The notes below the pieces were generated by a model. That model had not been told where the DNA came from. It worked only from the letters and a program-made list of their open reading frames with translations, and ran no database searches. Below are positions 44,619 to 54,387 of a stretch of DNA of 64,000 nucleotides, piece after piece. Source of the stretch: Cystobasidiopsis lactophilus (taxonomy: Eukaryota; Basidiomycota; Agaricostilbomycetes; Agaricostilbales; Chionosphaeraceae). Where the stretch lies: NCBI GenBank assembly GCA_001599975.1, contig BCIO01000003.1, forward strand, positions 3,520,762 to 3,584,761, written 5' to 3'. Position 1 is the stretch's first letter; each line of letters opens with the position of its first letter. A program made the position numbers and the translations under genes.

Positions 44619-45744
44619 CTACCACTCCAAGATGTCCGTCTGACGATCTGAAAGAAAAGTGCCAATCAGCTTTGAAAGGTTGACCACAAGGCATGAGGAA
44701 AGGCTGACCAGTGAACGTCTTGTCCGTGCGCTTGAAGTTGACAAACTTGCCGGAGAGAGTTTCACGAGTGGCTTGGTCCAGGCGCCGGGAGATGGCCTCG
44801 CCACACTCCTCTGGCGTGTGCGGAGCAGTCACCCCACGCCTCTGGGCGCCAGCCAGCCCAGGGTCCTAGACATCGTAGATCTTCTAAGGCAGTCTGTACA
44901 ATGAAAGAGGACTTTAATGAGACCGCACCGTGGCCACCCAGCCAGGTTGAAGCGCGATCGAGATCAGCCAGGGGTTCTCGACGTGCAAGGCCTTCATGAT
45001 GTAGTTGCAGGCTGCTCGTGATGATCCACTGAGATCACATAGCTGCATCAGTAAAGTCCGGCAGAATGAAGGAAAGACCAAGCTCACTAGGCCGTCACTT
45101 TGATGTCCAAAAAATCATTCATGGATCCCCCGAGAGAGGAGATGTACAGCAAAATGGGGCGCTTGGTCGGGCTGTTCTCCAAGAGTTCTCGGGCTGCCTG
45201 GAATAGGATGATGTGCCCCAAGCAGTTGGCCTCCCACTTTTCGCGAAAGTCGTGGACGGTCTGCTCCCAAAATGTCTTGGCACTATGCGCGGCTTGACCT
45301 GGTTAGGAAGGGCAGTGGTAAGAAGTTAGGAGAGCAGCCCGGGAGACGAGGTTCGTTCGGATGTACCTGCACTGCATACGATGGTGTCGAGTTGGCCAGC
45401 CTTGGCCTTGATGAATTCAATCAACTCCTTGTTGCCCGCCTCGTCGCAGGACACAAATTTGCATCCAAAAGCTCTTCCGGGGTACTCCTTCTCGATCTGG
45501 GCGATGTTAGGCCATTTCTCGTTGTCGCGTCCAGCGAAGAAGACAATGGACTCCGGGTGGTTCTTCAAAATGGCGACGCCTGTGTTGAACCCAATCCCGT
45601 TGGGTCGATTGGCACCAGTCACTATACTTTTGAAGCGTCAGTTGAGAGTTGTCCCTTGCTGAGCTTGGGCGAAAACGCACCGAGCGTCACCCGCTTGCCC
45701 TTCTCCATCTCTCCTGGGGTCGTCGGGAACTCAGGTGCATCCAT
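44619..45744 (-). CDS. Short-chain dehydrogenase/reductase with YxxxR
   Basis: Six exons, high to low: 45681-45744, 45367-45621, 45088-45298, 44929-45028, 44709-44865, 44619-44647; 271 residues. NAD(P)-binding glycine motif TGANRPNGIGF, the IVCSAG strand-4 motif, catalytic Ser in ILLYISSLGGS, then the catalytic Tyr in AYGSSRAACNYIMKALH. The position four after Tyr, normally Lys, reads CGA (Arg). LISIALQPGWVATD and FVNFKRTD complete the fold, and the end ILEW resembles other fungal SDR tails. The Tyr codon itself is split by an intron. Arg here would be expected to weaken or alter the proton relay. Confidence 0.87.
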
Positions 45745-46350
45745 TCTCAGATCAAGACACAATCTTCGTGGTAAAGAAAGAAGCAATGCTTGCTGATGGG
45801 TTCGCCAATTGATAGCGACGGCTGAGTCGTCAGTCAATTGAAAAACGAGCCGGCGGCCGGCGGTGGAGCCCAGGATTGACCAACTCTGTGGCGATCCGGC
45901 AATCCTAGGCCAAGTGAAGAGCACAACCAAATACAACCTAGTGAAGGGGATCGCTGCACGGAACAGCTTCGCGAGCGAGCCGACAGCCGCGGCCACAGTG
46001 AGCGAATGAGCTCAAGAAGGGCTAACAGTCGGGAAGGCATGCAGGGGCTCGACAGCTTCTGCTCATATGCGTGACATGGACTCCGATATAAAGCATCAGA
46101 GAACAGCGCATATCGTTGATGATCAGCCTGCGTGGGCGAGATTCACGGTGGCGCAACTGGCGGCAGGCACTTCAAGCACTTCAAGCACCCGCCACCAGCG
46201 GTATATCAAAAAGAGGCAAGACAACGTATGTTACAAAGAGTCTAGACGTTGCATATACTTGGAGTGGAAAAGCTTCTCCTTGAAAGTCAAGAATTCCGCC
46301 ACCAGCGGCACCAGCACGTTCCGTCGAGGTCCTAGTGACGACGCCAAAGG
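45745..46350. other. Intergenic
   Basis: About 600 nt between two minus-strand genes. It holds a short run of GCACTTCAA-like 9-nt repeats near 46167-46190. No coding exon supported. Confidence 0.4.
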
Positions 46351-47452
46351 TCAAGCGTGCTGGTTGATCTGATGAAAAGGGTGAAAGATTGGCTCAAAAG
46401 TGTGAGGGTCCGGGATGCAGAAGATCTTGTCCCAGTCGGCCGGCTTAGGAGCAGCTGGGCACGGGCCATTGATCAGCATGAAAGTATGACAAGCACAGCA
46501 AGAGCTTACTAGCAGCCCTGATGGTATGGTATGCACACGTATGATGGATAGCCCGACCAAGCCAAATCGCATGGCATGGCAAGTACCCGAACGGTGAAAT
46601 GTACGTGTTGAAGGCCATCTTGGCACCGGCCTCGGAAATGAGAACACGGTGGTCTCCGAGCGGGAACTCGACCTCAGGATCGGCCAGCTTAAGGGCCTGG
46701 TGGCATCCGTGTATAAGACTGAAATAATCGAAGTAGCGTTGGAGGCAGGTGTTGACTTTGCGCCAACGCCAACTGTGGCAGACCGTGGCACCGCCATTCT
46801 GCACCAAGTGAGAACCGTTCTTTTGCTCTACTTTGACAACTTTGACAGCGTCGGATGCATCGTGGAAAGCCGCCATAGCCTTGTGGCGGATCTTGAAGAG
46901 GGGGTCGTCGTACTCTTTAGCGTTCTCCATGTCCTTCATAGTCGCATCCGACAGGCATAGATCCTTGAGTAATAGGAGAGTACTGCAAGCGAGTACATGT
47001 CTCTCGCGGTGCTTGTCAAGCCTGGCCGCTAGTAAAAGGTGCACGTCCAGCCGCCAGCTCCGTAGATATGGGTCCCACACCATGGTGGACTGCTCCATCG
47101 TGGAAACCTTATCCAAAGGGGCAAGAACCAAATGATGTCCCAGGCCGTTAAGGATTTCGTCGATTCTTGCTTTGAGCTGAGCGACGGTTGGGGGCACCAT
47201 CAAGCTTTCGCCGGCCTTGGGCTTTCCTTCAAGGATTTCATGGATCTGTTCAATGATTTTGATCAAAGCATCATCCGTGTCTTTGGCAAGACGTGGAGCT
47301 GGCTGAGTCGCCACTAAGGCGGGCGCCGGCGAGGGGTTCTTGACAAAGATCAGGCAGAGCAGCGCTGGTTCAGTTGCCCCGTACGCTTGCAGCAGCTCAG
47401 TCAGAGTAGCAGGTACCGAAGTCTTCTTGAAGGGGGAGGCAGGAGCGGCCAT
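46351..47452 (-). CDS. Unknown-family protein, tandem paralogue 1
   Basis: Exons 46510-47452 and 46351-46454; 348 residues. It is a paralogue of the gene at 48098-49150: same start style (ATLTELLQAYGATEPALLCL), a central CLQRYFDYFSLIHGCHQALK, FNTYISPFGYLPCHAIW, and the same last exon, APKPADWDKIFCIPDPHTFE. Both have one phase-1 intron at the same place. No known domain recognised. Conserved Trp, Cys and His residues at the C-terminus may be functional. No signal peptide is obvious from the chosen ATG; an in-frame upstream ATG exists but is not conserved in the paralogue. Confidence 0.7.
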
Positions 47453-47790
47453 TGAGTTCGTTGTTGGCCGAAACGAGATGCACAGCCTGCCAACCTCAGG
47501 GCTCGGGGCGACTGACCAGCGAATGGTGGTCACTGCCGATGCCAGGCCTTCGAAGAGAACATCATGACCGAAAGGTAACACGAAGAATAAAGGCAAAGAG
47601 CGTCCCGACAGCCCCATCATTCCAAGCCGAGGGCTAAATCTGATGGCTTGACGCGGGATCTTGACAGCTCGGGCACCGGTTCTAGCAGTCCTAATTGAAC
47701 TGCAGCAGTGTTCATCGAAGCACGACTACATTCATGAGAAGAGCGAAGCCGCCAGGTCCAAGAGCTTGAGGCCAGCTTCGCCGGCGGGCC

Positions 47791-47973
47791 ACCAAGCCGG
47801 ACAACGCCCGCTCGGAGAACCTCTACAAGACGCTGGCCGAGTCGAAAAGTGTCGTGGTGCGCTTTCGGGGCAACGAGGTCGGCTGTGAAGCTTGCTTGCG
47901 GATCTCGGTTGGCACCCGGCAAGAGTGCGAGCTGACGGTGGCGAGCATCGAGCAGGTCTTGCAGCAACTCTGA
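47791..47973 (+). pseudogene. HIS5: C-terminal fragment of histidinol-phosphate aminotransferase
   Basis: A 60-codon plus-strand frame ending in TGA reads like the end of HisC/His5: NLYKTLAESKSVVVRFRGNE followed by VGCEACLRISVGTRQECELT and a final helix. The RFRG..VGC..CLRI.VGT element is diagnostic of the C-terminal domain. Upstream sequence (47640-47790) does not continue the enzyme and no other part of it occurs in the window, so this is a stranded last exon rather than a gene. It lies in the spacer between the two tandem unknown paralogues, opposite to their strand. Confidence 0.7.
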
Positions 47974-48097
47974 CCGCTTTATAGAAAGGGTAGCAGTTGA
48001 GAAAGTAGAGATATAAGATTGCAATGGTATGAGCTGTCCCTTCGCATCATCGAGGCCTGCCAGCAGATTACCCGTTGAGGCACAAGAGGCAAAGCGA

Positions 48098-49150
48098 TCA
48101 GCCCTTGTGATGGGAACTCTCGTTGTCGTGATGAGAGAGAAAGCGAGGAGCGAAAGTGTCAGGGTCCGGGACGCAGAAGATTCTGTCCCAGTCGGCCGGC
48201 TTGGGGGTGTCTGGGCGAACCGGATGAGGAATGAGCGGGCAAATGGAAGATGGGATCTCACTCTCAGCAGTAATTTCTTTATATGCCGCTGGCCACTCAC
48301 TCCAACCTTCGTGCCATCTAAAATGACAAAATCGGTATCCGAAACGTCGGACGTGTATGTTGAAGACCATGTTGACACCGGCCTCAGTACGTTCAGCCTC
48401 CTCGACGTCCTGTGGCCAAGCAAGCTTCACGACTTGACGGCACCCGTTGAGCAGACAAAAGTGATCAAAGTAAGGTTGGAGGCACGTTAGGATCTGGCGC
48501 CGTCGCCAAGTTCCCCACACACTAGCACCGTTCGATTTTGCCATACGGCTTTTCTTGTCGTTGGTAACTTCAATCTTCGGGTATATAACAGGGAATTGGC
48601 GAGTATTGGGAACGTGGGACAGCATCGCTTTATGACGGGCGTCGAAGGCGGCGGCTTGGGTCGGATCATCTCTTGGAGGCAAGTGGGCTGGCTTGTATTC
48701 GAACATTCCGATGTTCTCGTAAAGAAGGATCCCTGTGGCTGCCAGCAGTCGTCGCTCCTTCTGAATGATGGCGGTCAGAAGGAGCTCTCTGTCGAGGATT
48801 TTGATGCTACGTTCTCCGCCGGCAACGCCATGAAAGCCGCTTTTGATTTGAGCAGGGGTAGCTAGAACCCAATGCGGCTGGGCGGGTTTGGCAGTCCTCC
48901 GAATCATGGTCCAGATGTCGGCGAGTTTGGGTGGCAAATCGGTGTTTTGAGGCAGACTCTTTTGCAGAATAGCATGAAGTTCACGTGTCGCTTCGTCGTG
49001 CAAGTTGTGGGCGGTTTCTTCCTCTTCGTCGTCGGCGTCGACGCCAGGCGGAGGGCTTACCAAGGCTAAACAGAAGATATGCGGGTCGGTTGCTCCCAGA
49101 TCTTTCAGATCTTGCAAGAGTTTTGTGAGAGTAGGTACTTTGAAGTCCAT
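48098..49150 (-). CDS. Unknown-family protein, tandem paralogue 2
   Basis: Likely exons 48262-49150 and 48098-48210; 333 residues. The 51-nt intron (48211-48261) has GTGAGA and CCCAG ends and a length divisible by three, so the unspliced frame is also open (350 residues). The intron position and phase match paralogue 1, which supports splicing. Shared parts: TLTKLLQDLKDLGATDPHIF, CLQPYFDHFCLLNGCRQVVK, FNIHVRRFGYRFCHFRW and the last exon TPKPADWDRIFCVPDPDTFA. Family unknown. Confidence 0.7.
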   Translation of the reverse strand: MDFKVPTLTKLLQDLKDLGATDPHIFCLALVSPPPGVDADDEEEETAHNLHDEATRELHAILQKSLPQNTDLPPKLADIWTMIRRTAKPAQPHWVLATPAQIKSGFHGVAGGERSIKILDRELLLTAIIQKERRLLAATGILLYENIGMFEYKPAHLPPRDDPTQAAAFDARHKAMLSHVPNTRQFPVIYPKIEVTNDKKSRMAKSNGASVWGTWRRRQILTCLQPYFDHFCLLNGCRQVVKLAWPQDVEEAERTEAGVNMVFNIHVRRFGYRFCHFRWHEGWSEWPAAYKEITAESEIPSSICPLIPHPVRPDTPKPADWDRIFCVPDPDTFAPRFLSHHDNESSHHKG

Positions 49151-49552
49151 TCGGCCAGCAAGTCTCTATAAAGCGTTGGTCTTAAGGGGACAAGAACGAG
49201 AGAGACCGGCAGCCGTCTCTTGGGTGCGACTGCACAGCCACAATGCCAACTGTCCTCGGAAAGCCATTGCGCCGTACTCAATTCAGGGGTCTCAAATGAT
49301 GCGAGAAACACTCCAAAAGTCCACGGAGGTCAATACCCAATGGGACTACCGAGACGGGCTTGACCAGCAAGAAGGATTGACGCTCGTGCCCAGGCCCGGG
49401 CTTGGAGCTTCCAGCAGTCTTTGAGCAAAATATAAAAGTCAAGCAGCGTATTTGGCAGGCATGTAATTGGAAGCAAGACCACAGGGAGCACAAACAGCCA
49501 GAGGCAAAGTCGGCCGCTTGCGTCAGAGCGTTCTTCGACCCTCGACAACGAG
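49151..49552. other. Intergenic, divergent promoter region
   Basis: About 400 nt between unknown paralogue 2 (left) and the SHP1 gene (right). Nothing recognised. Confidence 0.4.
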
Positions 49553-51066
49553 ATGAGCGCCTCTGACGATTTCATCAACATCACTGGTGCGACGCCTGAA
49601 GTGGCTCAGGTAAGGCGTTAGGCCCCAAGCCCCAGGCAGGCCGCCCAGCTCACCGTGCATCGCGACAGCAATTCCTGGCCGCCGCGAATGGCTCGTTAGA
49701 AGAGGCCGTCGCGACCTTCTTTGAAGTGCAGAACGCCTCGTCCGAGCCTCCTGCTGAGGTCGAGGACACGTACACCGGCCCTCGCACCTTGTCCGGCGTG
49801 CCAGCTCCCCCTCCGCCTGAAGCCTCGTCAGCTGCTGCTGCTCCTCCTCCCCGGCCCTCGTCCAGCAACACGCGGCGCACGGGCATCAACACCTTCAGGG
49901 ACCTCAGCGCTGCTGGCCAAGACCCGCACGCCGGCCACGGCCACGGTCCAGGCGGGGGCCACGACGACGACGACTCGGACGAGGACGAGGCGGACAAGCC
50001 CCAGTCCTACTTCACCGGCGGCGAGAAGTCCGGCTTGTCCGTCCAAGACCCCAACTCTGGCAAGAAGAAGGCGCCGCACACCAAGGTCATCAACTCGCTG
50101 CTCAAAAAGGCCGCCGAGTGCGTTCGCTTTCACTTTTCTCGACCTTGTGTGAATTGGGCAATTGACTCCAACAACACAGGGGCGGCGTCGCTGGCCCTGG
50201 TGCACCCACGGCTTCCACTTCGAACGGCGCTTTCTTTGGAGGCTCGGCCAACACCCTTGGGTCGGACGAAACCCCTTCCCAGGCCATCCCTGACCCCAAC
50301 GCTCCCCGCCCGCGCCCAGGCGGAAGCATGCCCGGCCTCTTCCCTGGCGATTCTCAAGAGGACGAAGATGGCGCAGGAGGCGGAGCGGAGGACGAGGTGG
50401 CCACTCGGGTGCTGACCTTTTGGCAAGACGGCTTCACCATTGACGACGGCCCGCTCCGGGCGTACGACGACCCGGCGAACAAGGAGCTCCTCGACTCGCT
50501 CAACGCCGGCCGAGCGCCTTTGCACCTGCTCAACATCAAGTTCGGCCAGCGCGTCGACATCCAGATCGCCAAGCGTCTCGACGAGAAATACCGCCCACCG
50601 CCTCCTGGTCCGATGAGGGCTTTCGGCGGCTCGGGCAACCGACTGGGCTCGCCTGCTCCTGAAGCTTCCTCTTCGTCGTCGTCGGCGCCTCCACCGGCAG
50701 CGTCGGCCGAGGCAAAAGCGGACTCCAGCAAGGCCTTCGCCCCGACCAAGGCCGTCTTTGAGGTCGACCAAACTTTGCCCACCACCAACATCCAGATCCG
50801 CCTGCCCAACGGAGAGCGCATGGTCGCCCGCTTCAACCACACCCACACCGTGGGCGACGTCATGAACTATGTCAACGCGTTCGTGTCCCTTCCCTTCATC
50901 CTGCTCTTTAGGATTCACCAATCTCGCGAACAGATCTCAACCGGGCATGACCGCTCAGCCTTATGTGCTCCAGCTCACCTTCCCCAATCGGGATCTCAAG
51001 GACAAGAGCCAGACGATCAAGGACGCTGGGCTGCTCGGCTCTGTGGTCGTCTTGCGGCAGGTGTAA
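49553..51066 (+). CDS. SHP1: Cdc48/p97 cofactor Shp1/p47 (UBA-SEP-UBX)
   Basis: Four exons: 49553-49609, 49669-50117, 50180-50878, 50934-51066; 445 residues. The N-terminus is a UBA-like helix pair (FINITGATPEVAQ, QFLAAANGSLEEAVATFFEV). A Gly/Pro/His-rich linker with FRDLSAAGQD and YFTGGEKSGLSVQDP follows, which are p47 landmarks. The SEP domain starts at VLTFWQDGFTIDDGPLRAYD and includes LLNIKFGQRVDIQIAKRLDE. The UBX domain runs from TNIQIRLPNGERMVARFNHT through ASQPGMTAQPYVLQLTFPNR to LLGSVVVLRQV. Its role is adaptor of Cdc48 in ubiquitin-dependent protein turnover and membrane fusion. Confidence 0.95.
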
Positions 51067-51276
51067 TCTCAGGCCAGCAGGAACAGGAAGGAACGGGGAC
51101 CCTAGAGCTACCAAAAGGGAGCAAACTCCCAACAAACGAGGCCTGCAAAATTAAACGAACACCACACACGCATTCATGATCCGGTCTCGAGTCTGTCCCA
51201 TATGAGGTGCTAACATTTCATGGTGTCTTATGTTATGGTATAAGAGAATTACAGTGTCTTGTAGGGTCTTCTCAGT

Positions 51277-53913
51277 TCACTTCTGACGAGGGGCCATGGT
51301 GACGGCCGTGCGAGGGGTCTCGGGCAGGTTGCCATAAGGAGTGGTGTCGATCCCGAGCTCTTGGGCGTAAATGTTGAGGGCCAAGCGGGCGGAGGAGAAG
51401 CGGGAGTAACCGAACTGCTGGAAGATGGTGTACAAACCCTTCTGGGCCAGCGGGCGGCTGGAGGAAAAATGGGTTAGGTGGTGGCAAACGACCGCTGAAC
51501 AAAGCTCACTAGTAAGTGCGCAGCTCTCCTTCAGGGTCAATGATGAACGAGTTGCCCTTCTCCATCCATTCTGTGTTCAAGTTCGAAGGTCAGGGGTGAA
51601 GTGCAGAAAAGGAGGGCAGGAAAAACGAACCGTTGCACTTATCGGCCATCTTCTTGCCCATTATCGCCTCAATGGGTGTCTTAGAGTCGAAGTATCCGTT
51701 GGCGTAGACGACGAGGTCGGCTGGGAGCTTGGTGCCATCCTTGAGAACGGCGAAACCAGGCTCGAGCTTCTCGACCTCCGAATGCTCGATGCGGATGTGG
51801 CCATCGGCAACGACTTGAAGGAAGCCAGTGTCGAAGAAATAACCGCCCAGGTTGAAGTAGGTCAGGGCGCCAGCTCCACCGCCGTGGAAGCCATCGTTGA
51901 GGCGGTAGCCGTGCTTGGCGATGGCATCTTGGATGGGCTGGTCGGCAGCCTTGATGGCCTTGAACAGACGAGGGAAGAATTCCTGCAACCTAGCAGGTTA
52001 GGTGGTTCGGCAGCCATCGCATTGCGGCAAACTCACGTAGGTGACGGGGAACGGAGATCCAAGCCAAGTTGCGCGGTCCGCGCTGTCCAAAGTCCAGACG
52101 GAATCCGGCTTGTCGATAGTGTCATACTTGGCGTACATCATGCGCACGCCAGTCTCAACGGAGATGATGTGGGAAGAGCTGCGCTGGATCATGGTGACAT
52201 CCAATTTGTTGTCGTAGAGTTCCCAGCAGAGATCATGGGCCGATGTAGCTGCACCAACGACGACTGCCTTCTTGCCAGCCATGTCAGGAGTGGTTCGGTG
52301 CCTGGAAGAGTGAACGACGGTGCCGCCATTCTTCTCAAACTCCTGAATGCCGGGGATGTCGGGCAACTTGGGGAGGGTGCCAGACACGCCGACGGCGATG
52401 ACGATGTGCTTAGGGTGAAGGATCTTTTGAGATCCATCTTTGCGGTTCACGGTTACCGTCCTGCGCGATCCTCTCAGAAAGGGTCAGGCAGCTCGCTGGG
52501 AAAGGCGCTCACCATTTGCCGGTCGCCTCATCATAGACAGCGTTTTCGCCGTCAATTTCCGACTCGGTCCACACGTTGAAGTCCAGCATCTTGGCGTAGT
52601 ATTCCATAAATGCGCCGAGTTGTTGAGCGGCTGTCATTTGCACGAGTTGTCAGTCACACGGAGAGCCTAGGGCGATGGCCTGGTGCTCACGAATGAAGTC
52701 AGGGAAAGAGTCGGGGAACTTGATGCCAGGGAAGTGGTTAACGGAGGTGGTGTTGTGCAGGGAAAGCGAAGCGTAACTGCGATAGCGAGCGGATCAGCAA
52801 CGCAGAAGGCAACAAGGTCTTGGCTAACCGGTTGGACCAGCTCGCGCCAGGAGCAGTGCCTTTCTCAATAATCAACGTCTTGATGCCGAGGAACTTGAGG
52901 CGGGCTGCAAGCATGAGACCGCAGTGCCCGGCGCCGACGATGATGACGGTCGGCTCCCAGCCGTACATGCACTCGACCTCATCCGCACGGATTTGACGGT
53001 AAGTTCTTGCCTTGCCGAGAGGGTCGATGAGCTTAGCGCGGGGGTCCTTGACGTTGTCAGCCTTGTCGGGGAATTTGCCTTTGATGGAATCGATTGTGGT
53101 TGAAAAGTGGAAGACTTCCCAGGTCTTGACGTCGGCCAGCTCCTCTTTGGAGCCAGTTTTGGCCTTGGTGGGTGAAAGGCGGAACATGCCGCTGCCAGTG
53201 CCGACAGCGTGGTCAAAGGAGAAATGAGCCTGGATGAACGCAAGGTCCTCGCCCATGATCTCGAGCTCTGGAGGGTGATCGAAGATGATTTTAACGTTGC
53301 GGATGGCGGTCTTGGCAAGGCGCTCTTTGAGCATGGTCGTAATGTCGGCCTTGCCGCGAATTGATCGCACGTCCCATGTGAGCTTTTGCCGGCGAAAGTC
53401 AGCTGGCGTTCGACTCCCTGAGTGCTCGGGACCTACACAGTGGCAGTCCTTCCACCAGCCGTCATCGTACATCAAGGAAACGGTGGCCGCGACATCATCT
53501 TTCTCAATAGCAGCCTTGAACGCGACGAGGAATGCGTCCACGATCTTGGTCACATCGACGCTGGAGTAGTCCGGGTCGAAGCCGAGCTTGTCGTTAGTTG
53601 GAATGGTTGCTCGCTTGACTGTCGCCCCGCCATAATTTAGCCAGACGTCCCCCAAGAATTCCTTTATTAAACGCACTCATGCCTGCGTGGGCTTCCGTCA
53701 GTTTGGCTCCTCCAAGGGAGCTCTGGATAAATAGTGCGCACCGGTGTAGCCAGCGGTTTGCGAGAGAGGAACACCAGCCCAGCCAATGCGAGTGTCCGCT
53801 GCCAAAACGAATGCCCAAAGTCAGCATTGCCACCCAATCACCACTGCGTTCAACTCACCATCTTTGGGCTTGAGGAAGTCGTCGTTGTAGTCGAAATGAA
53901 AGGATTTGGGCAT
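51277..53913 (-). CDS. Flavin monooxygenase with NTF2-like N-terminus, copy 1
   Basis: FAD- and NADPH-dependent oxygenase. Eleven exons, high to low: 53859-53913, 53742-53798, 53677-53682, 53437-53618, 52829-53382, 52691-52776, 52513-52630, 52037-52460, 51631-51982, 51510-51570, 51277-51457; 691 residues. Residues about 60-210 look NTF2/SnoaL-like (VDAFLVAFKAAIEKDDVAAT, YDDGWWKDCH). Then the FAD motif IIVGAGHCGLMLAARL, an FMO-type GGTVVHSSRH, the second nucleotide motif VVVGAATSAHDLCWEL and LVVYANGYF. Exon 3 is just GCATGA (6 nt). The ends are conserved with copies 2 and 3: PLAQKGLYTIFQQFGYSRFS and ELGIDTTPYGN. Likely acts on a small secondary-metabolite or xenobiotic substrate. Confidence 0.9.
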
Positions 53914-54387
53914 TTTTGGTCTATGTCTAATGGAGGTCTATGGAGCAAAGCAGAGCAAGCCTCAGCGCTTGCCCAGCGAAACAATTTGAGAGTCCGGCCC
54001 CGGCGCGCCAAAGTGGGGAATCTGGCTGGAGAGCTGGAGAGCGTGTTTGCGCTCTCGGTTCCGATTAACGGGCCTATCCAGCCTGCTTGGGTCACAGCTG
54101 ATAAGTCCTTGATGACAAAGGCCGGCGAGCGGGTGAAAAGAGTGCACCCGACGAACGGATTTGATGCAAGAGGGAATACAGAGGGCAATGTGATGATTCT
54201 AGCTACGGTACGATTCTCTTTTCTAGCTACGGTACGATTCTCTTATTACGTGTCTGGCCATAGCTGAAGATGAGCGCGTGCAATGAGAAAAGTGAAAGGC
54301 CATCCGGAGCTCACAGGCGGTTCTAAAAAGCAAAGGCGTGTGGCAAATGCAATGCCACCACTTCATCCTCGACCGTCTGACTCTCAG
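53914..54387. other. Intergenic between monooxygenase copies 1 and 2
   Basis: About 470 nt; promoter of copy 1 and 3' flank of copy 2. Contains a 24-nt tandem duplication listed separately. Confidence 0.4.
54198..54245. repeat. 24-nt tandem direct repeat, two copies
   Basis: The unit containing CTAGCTACGGTACGATTCTC occurs twice with a 24-nt period, about 290 nt upstream of the start of monooxygenase copy 1. It could be a duplicated binding site or a replication-slippage product. Confidence 0.8.

Noticed and set aside
47617-48423. Minus-strand frame of 268 codons between the two unknown paralogues
   Set aside because: It is antisense to the HIS5 fragment and overlaps the paralogue 3' exon out of frame; no independent protein character.
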